The notes below the pieces were generated by a model, which saw only the letters and a program-made list of their open reading frames with translations, was not told where the DNA came from and did no database searches. The translations under genes and the position numbers were made by a program. Shown in pieces: positions 52,400-63,891 of a stretch of 64,000 bases of DNA (within the stretch, counting starts at the first letter, position 1; every line of letters begins with the position of its first letter). This DNA is from Planctomycetota bacterium (GTDB lineage: Bacteria; Planctomycetota; UBA1135; GCA-002686595): positions 1 through 64,000 of the forward strand of contig JADHOC010000018.1 in the NCBI GenBank assembly GCA_016779205.1, given 5' to 3'.

Positions 52400-53812
52400 A
52401 TGGGAGAGCGCACCGACGACGGCAAGAACGGAACCCGCAAGGCCATCCTCGTGGTCGACGACGACGCGGATATCCGGCAGACCCTCGAGATGACCCTCCA
52501 GTACGAGGGGTTCGAGGTCTGGACCGCGAAGTCTGGGACCGAGGCCCTCGCGCGGCTCGAGGCCGAGGAGGCCGCCCCGGCGCTCGTGCTCACGGACGTG
52601 AAGATGCCCGGCCTCGACGGCCTGGAGCTCCTCGACCGGATCGCCGCCAGTGACCCGGCCCCTCCGGTCGTGCTCATCAGCGGACACGGCGACGTGCCGG
52701 TCGCGGTGGACGCCATGCAGCGCGGCGCGGTCAACTTCCTCGAGAAGCCCCTCGACGAGCACCGACTCTTGGTCACCGTCCACCGGGCCATCCGGGAGCA
52801 GGACCTCGTGGTCGAGAACCTCGGGCTCAAGCGCCAGCTCCGATCGGGGTACGAGCTCATCGGTGAGTCCGACGTGATGAAGCAGCTCGGCGAGGCCATC
52901 GCGCGGGTGGCCCAGACCGACGCGTCGGTGCTGATCACGGGTGAGAACGGGGTGGGCAAGGAGCTCGTCGCCCGCAACATCCACCTGAGCGGTCCACGCG
53001 CCGCCGGCCCCTTCGTCACGGTGAACTGCGCTGCGATCCCGGCCGACCTGGTGGAGTCCGAGCTCTTCGGCCACGTCAAGGGCTCCTTCACCGGGGCCCA
53101 CGAGAACCGGATCGGGCACTTCGAGGCCTCCCACGGCGGGGACCTGTTCCTGGATGAGGTGGGCGACATGCCCCTGCCGGCCCAGGCGAAGGTGCTGCGC
53201 GCCCTCGAGTCCCACGAGATCGTGCGCGTGGGAGACAGCGCCAGCCGCCCCGTCGACCTCCGGGTGCTCGCGGCCACCAACGCCGACCTGGCCCAGGCCG
53301 TGGAGGACCGCGCCTTCCGCATGGACCTCTACTATCGGCTGAATGTGATCGCCATCGAGGTCCCCCCCCTCCGCGCGCGCCCCGAGGACGTCCCCCTCAT
53401 CGCTCGCCACCTCCTCGAACGACAGGCCGAGCGCCTCGGCCGGAGCCCGGTGGCCCTGGGCACCGACGCCGAGGACGCCCTGCGATCCCACGCCTGGCCG
53501 GGCAACGTCCGGCAGCTCAGGAACGTCCTCGAGGCGGCCGCGATCTTCTGCGACGACCAGCGGATCGCCGGGGAGGACATCGCCCGCGTCCTCGCCACCG
53601 GCCCCGCCCTGACCCCGGTGGGCGCCGGAGAGGCCTCCATCGAAGGGCCCTTCGAGGCCGAGACCTTCGAACAGTTCAAGAACGAGGCCGAGGCCCTGTT
53701 CTTCGAGCGGCGGCTCGAGCGCAACGGCGGCAACGTCAAGCGCACTGCGGAGGAGCTGGGTATGCAGCGCAGCCACCTCTACAAGAAGCTGGACCGCTAC
53801 GGCCTGCGCTGA
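52400..53812 (+). CDS. Sigma-54-dependent response regulator (NtrC family)
   Basis: A 470-residue transcription activator. The receiver domain (about 14-125) has VVDDDAD and phospho-Asp66 in VLTDVKMPG. The AAA+ domain (about 153-385) has Walker A GENGVGKE, the sigma-54 contact loop GSFTGA (228-233, Ser in place of the usual Ala), and Walker B GGDLFLDEVGDM. The Fis-type helix-turn-helix is at the C-terminus (NGGNVKRTAEELGMQRSHLYKKL). CACAAT lies 6 bases before the ATG. No kinase gene is adjacent. It could act at sigma-54 promoters such as the one upstream of groEL, but no link is shown. Confidence 0.96.
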   Translation: MGERTDDGKNGTRKAILVVDDDADIRQTLEMTLQYEGFEVWTAKSGTEALARLEAEEAAPALVLTDVKMPGLDGLELLDRIAASDPAPPVVLISGHGDVPVAVDAMQRGAVNFLEKPLDEHRLLVTVHRAIREQDLVVENLGLKRQLRSGYELIGESDVMKQLGEAIARVAQTDASVLITGENGVGKELVARNIHLSGPRAAGPFVTVNCAAIPADLVESELFGHVKGSFTGAHENRIGHFEASHGGDLFLDEVGDMPLPAQAKVLRALESHEIVRVGDSASRPVDLRVLAATNADLAQAVEDRAFRMDLYYRLNVIAIEVPPLRARPEDVPLIARHLLERQAERLGRSPVALGTDAEDALRSHAWPGNVRQLRNVLEAAAIFCDDQRIAGEDIARVLATGPALTPVGAGEASIEGPFEAETFEQFKNEAEALFFERRLERNGGNVKRTAEELGMQRSHLYKKLDRYGLR

Positions 53813-53902
53813 AGCTGCGCGGGCGGTGGCGGTCCAGGTGACGCCGAACGCCGAGGGGGCGGACGGGGCCGGATCGAGCGGGCCCTGGGGCCCTCACCTG
53901 AT

Positions 53903-54634
53903 TCAGTTGGCCGCCGGGACCTGCAGCATCATGCCGGCGCGGACCTTGCTGGCGTCGGAGATGATCCCGCGGTTGAGGTCGAAGATCTCCTTCCAGCGGG
54001 CCCCGGAGCCGAGGGTCCGCTCGGAGACGAGCCACAGGCTCTCGCCCTCGAGGACCTCGACCGTGATGTAGGCCGGGGCGGGATCGAGGTCGTTGATGGC
54101 CGGGACGAGCACCTGCTCGCCGGGGACCACCATCCCCTCGTTGTAGTGGCGGAGCAGGCGAGCGCGCCCCTCGTCCCCGTAGAGCGTGACCGCGAGGGAG
54201 GCCCACGTGGAACCGGAGGCGGGTCGCAGGATCATCATCTCGGGATCCACGGTGTGCTCGAGGCCTGCGGACGAGACCAGGTCCCAGCCAGCCTTGAGCT
54301 GGATCCCCTCGGGCTGCTCGGGCTCGACGATCCTCGAGGTGAGCAGGCCCTGCTCGTTCGGGTTGATCGGCCCCTCCGCGATGGCGACCTCCTCGGTCTG
54401 CCCAAAGCCCCCGGGTCCGCCGATGGTGGGCTCCTCGAGCTTGATGACGGGACGGGGCTTGGGGGTGGCTCGCTGGAAGACGTTGGCCGAGTCCGTCGGC
54501 TCATCCGTGGTCGGCGCCGTGGGGTCACCCCCGGCTGCTGCGGCCCGGGCCTCGGGCCCCTGGAGGGACCAGACGAAGAGGACGACGACGGCGAAGAGGA
54601 CGCTGAGGACCACGATCTTCTCGGTCTTTCCCAT
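53903..54634 (-). CDS. LysM-domain membrane-anchored protein
   Basis: A 243-residue protein with an N-terminal hydrophobic anchor (KIVVLSVLFAVVVLFVWSL) and a Pro/Thr/Glu-rich extracytoplasmic linker. The C-terminal LysM-like module reads YITVEVLEGESLWLVSERTLGSGARWKEIFDLNRG...MLQVP. An additional short LysM-like segment may lie at GSTWASLAVTLYGDEGRARLLRHYNEG. LysM binds peptidoglycan sugars, so the protein probably tethers to the cell wall. GAGGGAAG lies about 9 bases before the ATG. Confidence 0.8.
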   Translation of the reverse strand: MGKTEKIVVLSVLFAVVVLFVWSLQGPEARAAAAGGDPTAPTTDEPTDSANVFQRATPKPRPVIKLEEPTIGGPGGFGQTEEVAIAEGPINPNEQGLLTSRIVEPEQPEGIQLKAGWDLVSSAGLEHTVDPEMMILRPASGSTWASLAVTLYGDEGRARLLRHYNEGMVVPGEQVLVPAINDLDPAPAYITVEVLEGESLWLVSERTLGSGARWKEIFDLNRGIISDASKVRAGMMLQVPAAN

Positions 54635-54924
54635 GGATGTACTTCCCTCTGTGGAGCGGCCTCCACGTCCGGAGCAAGAAGCCCGGGACGCCTGAGCCGC
54701 CCGACCCGTCGGCGCTCATGGGCCGGCGGAATGGTGCGATGGTGTGTGCGAGTTGCCCCGCCGCGGCGGGGAGGTCCCGCCGGGAAATCTGACGCGTCGA
54801 TGTGCGGGCGACGCGCCGGATGGCCGGTGCGCCCCCACCATCGAGATCGGAGCGACCTGATTCAAGGGCTGGCTCCGTCCTTTCCGCGAAGAGATCGATC
54901 TCCCAATCGCTACCTTTGGACCGC

Positions 54925-57276
54925 ATGAGCGCCCCCCACCACGGGTCCCCCACGTCAGCGCCACAGCGGACGGCGCCAGTCTCCCTGGGGGCTTGGTCCG
55001 ACCCCGGGTTCGTCGTGCTGGTCCTCGTCGCCATCGCCCTGGGAGCCTGGACGTCCCTCAGGGTGGAGGGGGCCCTGTTCGCCGACGTGGTGGAGTACCT
55101 CGAGCGCGCCCGCGCGCTGGTGGCGGGCGACGAGTTGATCGACGCCCAGAAGGTCCGGGCGGCGGGCGTCACGGCCCTCCACGCCCCGGCGCTCTGGATC
55201 GCGGCGCTGACGGGGGCCCCGGAGGGCCCCTGGATCCTCACCTACGCGGCCGTGGTCCACGTTGCCATCAGCGTCGCCCTCCTCCTGGCCACCCGCCGCC
55301 TTGCCATCGCGATCGGCACGGCCGCCGGGATCGGCGGGGCTTCCCTGCCCCTCCTGGGCACCCTCGCCGCCGCGGGCGCCCTCGCCTCCCCGACCCTCGT
55401 CCAGTTCATGGCGATCCCCATGACCGACGTGGCGGCGGGGGTGGCCCTCGCCATGGGCATGGAGCGGGCCCTGTTCGGCCCCTCCTGCGCCGCGAGAGGG
55501 AGGGTCGCCGGGGCCTGGCTCGGGCTGGCGGTGGTGTGCGCCTACAAGGCGATCCCCCCCGTCCTGCTGGTCCTGGCCGCCATGGCGGCGGCGCGCACGC
55601 TCTCCGACGGGGTCAAGGCCTCGGCGCGGGCCCTCGGCGGCACGCTCTCTTCCCTGGCGGTCCTCCTGCTGATCCAGTGCGTGCTCGACCGGCTGACCTA
55701 CGGCCAGTTCGGCGTGGGCCTCTGGACCTACCTGCTCATCAACTTCGGGCCCCAGTCCGGTCAGCTCCTGTACGAGATCGGCGCCGTGGATCTGGGCCAG
55801 TGGCTCTACCAGCAGGGCGCCAACGCCATCGGTGACGTCACCCTCGACGACGTCTCCCGTTCAACGGACGACTTCCGGGCCCTCGCGGGGCGCACCTGGT
55901 ACCTCGACAACTTCCAGTGGTTCTCTCCGCGCTGGTTCGTGCCGGTAGCGGCCCTTGGCGCCCTCGCCGCTGCGGTTGGCGCGATCAAGCACCGGAGCCG
56001 CGCCGCCCTGGGTGCCCTGATGCCCCTGGGCATCGCCCTGGCCTATGGAGCGCTCACCAGCTTCAAGGGCAGCAAGGACATGCGGATCTGGCTGCCGGTC
56101 CTGCCGGCCTACGCGGCCTACCTGGGGGTGGGGCTCCTCGCCTTCGCCGGTGGCCCGCCGGCGGTCGCCCAGCGGCTCCGTGGGGCGGCCGTCGCCACCA
56201 TGATCCTCGGTGGCATCCTGCAGGCGACGCTCATGGCTTCGCTGACCCCCACCGCCCCGTTCGGCGCCTTCGAGCGGGCCGCGAGGTGGCTGGAGGAGGG
56301 TCCGACCGCCTCCGGGGAGGCTGCCCAGAAGGTCGCCTCGAGCTACCACTGGGCGGTGCTCTTCCGGACGCCAGCGGGCTGGGAGTTGGAGAAGCTCCCC
56401 TTCCAGCTCGACGCCGCCGCGGCGCGAGGGAATCCGGAGCTCATGGAGAAGAGCCTCGCACGCATGGGGGCCCAGGATGCCTTCTTGATGCACTCATCCC
56501 TGCTCTCCGCGCCCTGGGCCGCGGGGATCGTCGAGCGGCTCTCCCGCGACTTCCACGTGGCCGCGGCCTTCTGGGATCGCGGCGTGGACACGGGGACCGG
56601 CGCCGTCCTCGTCTTCACGCGACAGGTGCCCGGAGGCACCCGCCGCCGGATCGTGCGGGGCGCCTCGCCCACACCGCCACGACCCGTCGGGGGCGTACGC
56701 CTGGAACGCCCCCTCGGGCCCGAGCGGGAGCTGATGAGCCTGGACGACCTGCGGGTCTCCCGGCTCCCCGGTGACGGCCTCTACTGGGTCGAGGTCGACA
56801 TCGCCCAGCGTGGGGAGGTCGTGCGAGGTGGGTACGCCCTGGGCCTGCGGGTCTCGGATGCCAGCGGGCAACGGGGCTACACCTCCTACCGCAGGCCAGA
56901 CTGGGGCCGTGGCGACGTGCGCAGCTGGCCCCAGGGATCCACCTGGACGGAGGGGTTCCTCCTGGCCCCTGACCAGGGGCCCCTGTCGCTCCAGGACCCG
57001 TTCGAGGCCGTTCGGCCCGGCGAGAGGGCCCACCTCTGGTTCGACATGGCCACCCTCGACGCCGACCCGGAGGGCAGGCGCGTCATCACCGGCCGCCTGG
57101 AGCCGATCGACCCGGACGGCGTTCACGCCGAGCGGGATGATGTCCCTCCAGGGAATCGAGCCTCGGATGACGGATGGCGATTCTCCCCCGTTCACGGCGA
57201 GCTTCTGATCGGCTCCTTCGAGACCGGGAGCAAGGCAATCGACGTTCGCCTTGAGAGCGGCCTCGTCGCTGAGTAG
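54925..57276 (+). CDS. Polytopic glycosyltransferase-like membrane protein
   Basis: A 783-residue protein. Residues about 25-480 have ten to twelve membrane helices. A short extracytoplasmic segment near the first helix contains DVVEYLERAR, which resembles the acidic loop of GT-C (ArnT/PMT-like) enzymes that transfer sugars from lipid-linked donors. The remaining roughly 300 residues are extracytoplasmic, probably beta-rich, and end at a TAG stop. No exact family is certain. The ATG at 54925 lies 8 bases after TACCTT; the longer frame from 54802 is not hydrophobic or conserved-looking. Confidence 0.65.
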   Translation: MSAPHHGSPTSAPQRTAPVSLGAWSDPGFVVLVLVAIALGAWTSLRVEGALFADVVEYLERARALVAGDELIDAQKVRAAGVTALHAPALWIAALTGAPEGPWILTYAAVVHVAISVALLLATRRLAIAIGTAAGIGGASLPLLGTLAAAGALASPTLVQFMAIPMTDVAAGVALAMGMERALFGPSCAARGRVAGAWLGLAVVCAYKAIPPVLLVLAAMAAARTLSDGVKASARALGGTLSSLAVLLLIQCVLDRLTYGQFGVGLWTYLLINFGPQSGQLLYEIGAVDLGQWLYQQGANAIGDVTLDDVSRSTDDFRALAGRTWYLDNFQWFSPRWFVPVAALGALAAAVGAIKHRSRAALGALMPLGIALAYGALTSFKGSKDMRIWLPVLPAYAAYLGVGLLAFAGGPPAVAQRLRGAAVATMILGGILQATLMASLTPTAPFGAFERAARWLEEGPTASGEAAQKVASSYHWAVLFRTPAGWELEKLPFQLDAAAARGNPELMEKSLARMGAQDAFLMHSSLLSAPWAAGIVERLSRDFHVAAAFWDRGVDTGTGAVLVFTRQVPGGTRRRIVRGASPTPPRPVGGVRLERPLGPERELMSLDDLRVSRLPGDGLYWVEVDIAQRGEVVRGGYALGLRVSDASGQRGYTSYRRPDWGRGDVRSWPQGSTWTEGFLLAPDQGPLSLQDPFEAVRPGERAHLWFDMATLDADPEGRRVITGRLEPIDPDGVHAERDDVPPGNRASDDGWRFSPVHGELLIGSFETGSKAIDVRLESGLVAE

Positions 57277-57454
57277 GGTTGCGAGGTCCACGGAGTGAGG
57301 GGTCTCCCCCCACCCAGCAGGTCGCTCGAACCGAACCGGTTGGCCGACCTGCCCAGCGCGGATGTTCAGGGGGTCCGCCAAGGCTTCTGGGGCGTCGCGC
57401 ACTCGCCCCGGGGACGCGTTTCAACCTCGTCCCGGCCCTCGACTCCCCCCCCAT

Positions 57455-59993
<2,539 letters not shown>

Positions 59994-60054
59994 AGTCGGG
60001 CGCGGTCGCCGTACCGGACCGGCCCCGCCAGCGAGCGTTATCGCGAGACCAAGA

Positions 60055-60087
60055 GAGCCCCCCACCGCGCGTCGCGGAGGGGGGCTC
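60055..60087 (+). terminator. Hairpin terminator after the pyrG unit
   Basis: GAGCCCCCC pairs with GGGGGGCTC, with an inner CCGCG/CGCGG helix, followed by CCTTCGTTTCC on the plus strand. It closes the lipoprotein-pyrG-DUF1844 unit before the convergent dehydrogenase. Confidence 0.65.
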
Positions 60088-60121
60088 CCTTCGTTTCCGT
60101 GGCGCCCCGAGGGCGCCTGGA

Positions 60122-61291
60122 TCAACGGTAGGCCTGGATGCCCGTGACCTCGGCGCCGATGGCCAGGGTGTGGATGTCGTGGGTGCCCTCGTAGGTCACC
60201 ACCGACTCCAGGTTCAGCATGTGGCGGCCGACCCCGTACTCGAGGGTCACGCCGTTGGCCCCGAGCATGTCACGGCAGGTCCGCGCCGTCTCGAGGGCCA
60301 GCATGACGTTGTTCCGCTTGGCCATGGACACCTGCGGGGCGGTGAAGCGCCCCTCGTCCTTGAGACGGCCGAGGCGCAGGGCCAGCATCTGGCCGCAGGT
60401 GATGTCCGTCGCCATGTTGGCGAACTTCTGCTGCGGGATCTGGTAGGCGGCGACCGGCTTGTCGAAGACGATGCGCTCCTTCTGGTAGTTGAGCGTCTCG
60501 TCGAAGCAGGCGTGGGCGGCACCCAGCGCGCCCCACGCGATGCCGTAGCGAGCCTGGGTCAGGCACGAGAGCGGACCGCGCAGGCCGTCCACCCCGGGGA
60601 GGATGGCGGTCTCGGGGACGCGCACTTCCTCGAGCACCAGCTCGCTCGTGATCGAGGCGCGCAGGCTCCACTTGTGGTTGTGGTCCGGGGCGCTGAAGCC
60701 AGGAAGGTCGGTCGGGACGATGAAGCCCCTGACGCGGCCCTCGAGCTTGGCCCAGACGATGGCGATCTGAGAGACGCTGCCGTTGGTGATCCACATCTTG
60801 CGGCCGTTGAGGACGTACTCGTCGCCCTCCTTCCGGGCCGTCGTGAGCATCCCGCCGGGGTTGGACCCGAAGTCCGGCTCTGTGAGGCCGAAGCTACCGA
60901 TCATCTCGCCGCTCGCGAGCTTGGGCAGGTACTCGCGCTTCTGCTCCTCGCTGCCGTACTCGTTGATGGGCCACATCACGAGCGAGCCCTGCACCGAGCA
61001 GAAGCTCCGCAGACCGGAGTCGCCGCGCTCAAGCTCCTGGCAGATCAGGCCGTAGGCCACGCTGTTCATCCCCGCGCCGCCGTACTCCTCCGGAGTCGTC
61101 GGCCCGAAGACGCCGAGCTCCGCGAGTTCGGGCACGAGATCCATGGGGAAGGTCCCCGCCTCGAAGTGCTCCATCACGCCGGGAAGGAATCGCTCCCCTA
61201 CCCAGCCTTTGACGGCGTCGCGGACCATCAGCTCGTCCTCGGAGTACTGATCGTCGAGTTCGAAGAAGTCCAGCTGCTTGTAAGCGTCCAT
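60122..61291 (-). CDS. Acyl-CoA dehydrogenase, glutaryl-CoA dehydrogenase-like
   Basis: A 389-residue FAD-dependent acyl-CoA dehydrogenase. SFCSVQGSLVMWPINEYGSEEQKREYLP and FGLTEPDFGSNPGGM match glutaryl-CoA dehydrogenases closely. The catalytic Glu is in VVTYEGTHDIHTL near residue 374. FAD-binding residues in MWITNG and the C-terminal region are present. It would oxidise glutaryl-CoA to crotonyl-CoA in lysine/tryptophan breakdown, if the substrate is as predicted. No other pathway gene is close. Start at 61291 is the ATG that begins the family fold. No Shine-Dalgarno or -10 was recognised upstream. Confidence 0.85.
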   Translation of the reverse strand: MDAYKQLDFFELDDQYSEDELMVRDAVKGWVGERFLPGVMEHFEAGTFPMDLVPELAELGVFGPTTPEEYGGAGMNSVAYGLICQELERGDSGLRSFCSVQGSLVMWPINEYGSEEQKREYLPKLASGEMIGSFGLTEPDFGSNPGGMLTTARKEGDEYVLNGRKMWITNGSVSQIAIVWAKLEGRVRGFIVPTDLPGFSAPDHNHKWSLRASITSELVLEEVRVPETAILPGVDGLRGPLSCLTQARYGIAWGALGAAHACFDETLNYQKERIVFDKPVAAYQIPQQKFANMATDITCGQMLALRLGRLKDEGRFTAPQVSMAKRNNVMLALETARTCRDMLGANGVTLEYGVGRHMLNLESVVTYEGTHDIHTLAIGAEVTGIQAYR

Positions 61292-61520
61292 GGGTGGTCG
61301 GGCCGGAAGGAGCCCTGATGTCCTGTGGGTGAAAACGGCCGCCTGGATGGGAAATCCTGCGGGTCTGAACCGGACCGCAGGATCGGTGGCGGTGTTCTTG
61401 GGAGGAAGATCTTAGTCTTCCGGGCCGCCTCATCCCCTCCCTCGCCCGCCGAATCCGGGCGGGAGGGACCGGCTGTCGCAGACCGGATCCCCCCTCTTTC
61501 CAGCGCCAATCAGCAGCTCC

Positions 61521-63197
61521 GTGGCCCGCACCATCGTCACTTCGGCCCTCCTGTACGCCAACGGGCCGCTCCATTTCGGCCATATCGCCGGCGCCTACCT
61601 GCCCGCGGACGTCTATGTCCGCACCCTCCGAATGTGCGGGGACGAGGTGCTGGCCGTCTCAGGATCGGACGACCACGGCGTCGCGATCACCATCTCGGCC
61701 GAGAAGGCGGGCGAGGACTACCCGTCCTACGTCGCCCGCTGGAACGGGAATATGCGCGCGACCTTTGACGCGCTGGACATCCGATACGACATCGTCTCCG
61801 GCACCAGCACGTGCCCGGAGCACCCCGAGCTGTCCCGGGAGTTCTTCTCGAAGCTCATGGCGAACGGGTACCTGGTGGAGCGCCAGACCAACCAGCTCTT
61901 CTGCGTGCACGACGACATGTTCCTCGCGGACCGCTACGTCGAGGGCACCTGCTACAAGTGCGGGAGCGAGGGAGCCCGCGGGGACGAGTGCCCCAGCTGC
62001 GGCACCTGGATCGACCCGCTCCAGTTCGAGGACCCGCGCTGCAAGATCTGCGGGTCGACCCCGGAGGAACGCACGACCACTCACTGGTACCTCGACCTCC
62101 CCAAGCTCCGCGACGACAAGATCGGGGGCTGGATCCGCGACCACGAGTGGAAGACCAACGTGGAGAAGTTCATCGAGAACCTCCTCGAGGACGTCCCCGA
62201 ACGGGCGATCACCCGGGACATGAGCTGGGGCGTCAGCCTCCCGCCCGAGGTCGGCGAGGCTGGCGAGGGCAAGGTCCTCTACGTCTGGTTCGATGCGCCC
62301 ATCGGCTACATCAGCTTCACCAAGGAGCTGATGCGGGAGCGCGGCACGCCCGACGCCTGGAAGGACTGGTGGCAAGGCGAAGACACCCAGCTCGTGCACT
62401 TCATCGGCAAGGACAACATCCCGTTCCACTGCCTGGTGTTCCCCTCGATGCTGCACGGGGTCCAGGACGGCTACGTCCTCCCCTCTGCCGTGCCAGCGAA
62501 CGAGTTCTACAACCTGAAGGGCGGCAAGTTCTCCACCTCGGGCGGCAACGCCTTCGACGTGGTCAAGTTCGTGGAGGAGTGGGGTGTGGACGCGACCCGC
62601 TTCTACCTCTGCTCCACGATGCCCGAGACCGCTGACTCCGAGTTCTCCCTGGAGCAGCTGATCCAGACCACCAATACGGCCCTCGCCGGGACGATTGGAA
62701 ACCTCGCCACGCGGGTGCTGAAGTTCATCGCGAAGAACTTCGACGCGGTGGTTCCCGAGCTCCAGGAGTCACACCGAGAGGAGATGGACCGGCTGATCCT
62801 CGAGGAGTGCGGCCCGATCGAGGACCCGGCCGCTCACGTCCGGGAGTTTCGATTCCGCCGCGCAGCCGAGGCCGTGGTGGCCAACGCGACGGTCGCCAAC
62901 GTCTTCGTGGACCGCATGGCCCCCTGGGCCTTGCGGAAGGAGGACCCGGCGAAGGCCGCCTCGGCGCTCAACACGCTCTGCGAGTGGCTCAACTGGCAGG
63001 CTCGCTGGATGGCCCCCTTCATGCCGACCAAGGCGCAGCAGCTGTGGGAGATGCTCGGCCACTCGGGCCAGGTGTCAGATGAATCCTGGCCCGGGATCCC
63101 CGACGCGGGGAGCTGGCGCGGCCTCACCGCCGGCGCCGCCCTCGGCAACCCCGAGGCGCTGTTCCCCAGGCTCACGGCCCCGGCGAGCGAGGCCTGA
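61521..63197 (+). CDS. metG: Methionyl-tRNA synthetase
   Basis: A 558-residue class I aminoacyl-tRNA synthetase. The HIGH motif is PLHFGHIAGAYLPADVYVR; the KMSKS motif is KFSTSGGN near residue 335. The zinc insert has CYKCGSEG, CPSCGTW and CKICGS, giving two knuckles as in archaeal/bacterial type 1 MetRS. The C-terminal anticodon-binding helices are present but the appended EMAP-like tRNA-binding domain is absent. The start is a GTG. A strong hairpin follows the stop. Confidence 0.96.
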   Translation: MARTIVTSALLYANGPLHFGHIAGAYLPADVYVRTLRMCGDEVLAVSGSDDHGVAITISAEKAGEDYPSYVARWNGNMRATFDALDIRYDIVSGTSTCPEHPELSREFFSKLMANGYLVERQTNQLFCVHDDMFLADRYVEGTCYKCGSEGARGDECPSCGTWIDPLQFEDPRCKICGSTPEERTTTHWYLDLPKLRDDKIGGWIRDHEWKTNVEKFIENLLEDVPERAITRDMSWGVSLPPEVGEAGEGKVLYVWFDAPIGYISFTKELMRERGTPDAWKDWWQGEDTQLVHFIGKDNIPFHCLVFPSMLHGVQDGYVLPSAVPANEFYNLKGGKFSTSGGNAFDVVKFVEEWGVDATRFYLCSTMPETADSEFSLEQLIQTTNTALAGTIGNLATRVLKFIAKNFDAVVPELQESHREEMDRLILEECGPIEDPAAHVREFRFRRAAEAVVANATVANVFVDRMAPWALRKEDPAKAASALNTLCEWLNWQARWMAPFMPTKAQQLWEMLGHSGQVSDESWPGIPDAGSWRGLTAGAALGNPEALFPRLTAPASEA

Positions 63198-63236
63198 GCC
63201 CCTGTCGGGCCGCGTGCGGCCAAGCCCGCTCCCCCT

Positions 63237-63290
63237 CGAACGAAGAAAGGCGGCCCCACCCCCAAAGGGGTGAGGCCGCCTCGTCGTTCG
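63237..63290 (+). terminator. Nested hairpin after metG
   Basis: Outer CGAACGA/TCGTTCG and inner AGGCGGCC/GGCCGCCT helices, with an innermost CCACCCC/GGGGTGA element, form a long stem 40 bp after the metG stop. No T tract follows. Confidence 0.6.
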
Positions 63291-63603
63291 GTACCAGTCC
63301 GTGGGGCCATCCACACCAGATGGTCCCGCGGCCGGCGGGGGCGCATTCGCTGAGTCTAGGCTCCGATCCCCTCTTCTCGCGACCGGGCGTGACGTCCCTG
63401 GGGTCCATCAGCGCGCAGCGCGGGCGGGGTGAACCACCTGTCCACTCTCGTCAGCGCGCGCTGCTGTCCGACCCCTGGCGCTCGCTCTCCTGTGCGGTGG
63501 AGCGAAGGCCCTGGGTGCAAGGCAACTCGCCGGGGCCCGGTAGAGATGCGCGGGTGCGCGACCGGGCGCCGTTGCGTGTCGAGTGAGGACCGGGGCTGGA
63601 AGA
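63291..63603. other. Intergenic, nothing recognised
   Basis: About 310 bp between the metG hairpin and the histone-like gene. No gene, tRNA or clear promoter is seen. A small inverted repeat CCATC/GATGG lies near 63310. Confidence 0.5.
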
Positions 63604-63891
63604 TCAGCGGCGGCGCGTGGCCTTCTTCTTGGTGGCCTTCTTCTTGGTCGCCTTCTTCTTGGTGGCCTTCTTCTTGGTCACCTTCTTCTTGGCGGCCTTT
63701 TTCTTGGTCGCCTTCTTCTTGGTGGCCTTTTTCTTGGCCGCCTTCTTCTTGGTGGCCTTCTTCTTGGTCACCTTCTTCTTGGTCACCTTCTTCTTGGCGA
63801 CCTTCTTCTTGGCGACCTTCTTCTTGGCGACCTTCTTCTTGGTGGCCTTTTTCTTGGTGGCCTTTTTCCGGGTGGCTTTCTTTTTCGCCAT
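63604..63891 (-). CDS. Lysine-repeat histone H1-like protein
   Basis: A 95-residue, extremely basic protein made almost wholly of pentapeptide repeats (KKKAT, with A/V and T/A substitutions), ending ATRRR. This is the composition of bacterial histone H1-like and AlgP-type C-terminal tails, which bind and compact DNA without a fixed fold. AAGGAG lies about 10 bases before the ATG, a strong Shine-Dalgarno. Length may vary by recombination among the 15-base units. Confidence 0.85.
   Translation of the reverse strand: MAKKKATRKKATKKKATKKKVAKKKVAKKKVAKKKVTKKKVTKKKATKKKAAKKKATKKKATKKKAAKKKVTKKKATKKKATKKKATKKKATRRR
63607..63888. repeat. Tandem 15-base repeats within the histone-like gene
   Basis: About 18 imperfect copies of a 15-base unit (on the plus strand CTTCTTCTTGGTGGC and variants). 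They code for the KKKAT pentapeptides on the minus strand. Confidence 0.9.

Noticed and set aside
63607..63888. Tandem repeats considered as a CRISPR or non-coding satellite
   Set aside because: There are no spacers, and the 15-base periodicity keeps an intact Lys-rich reading frame.
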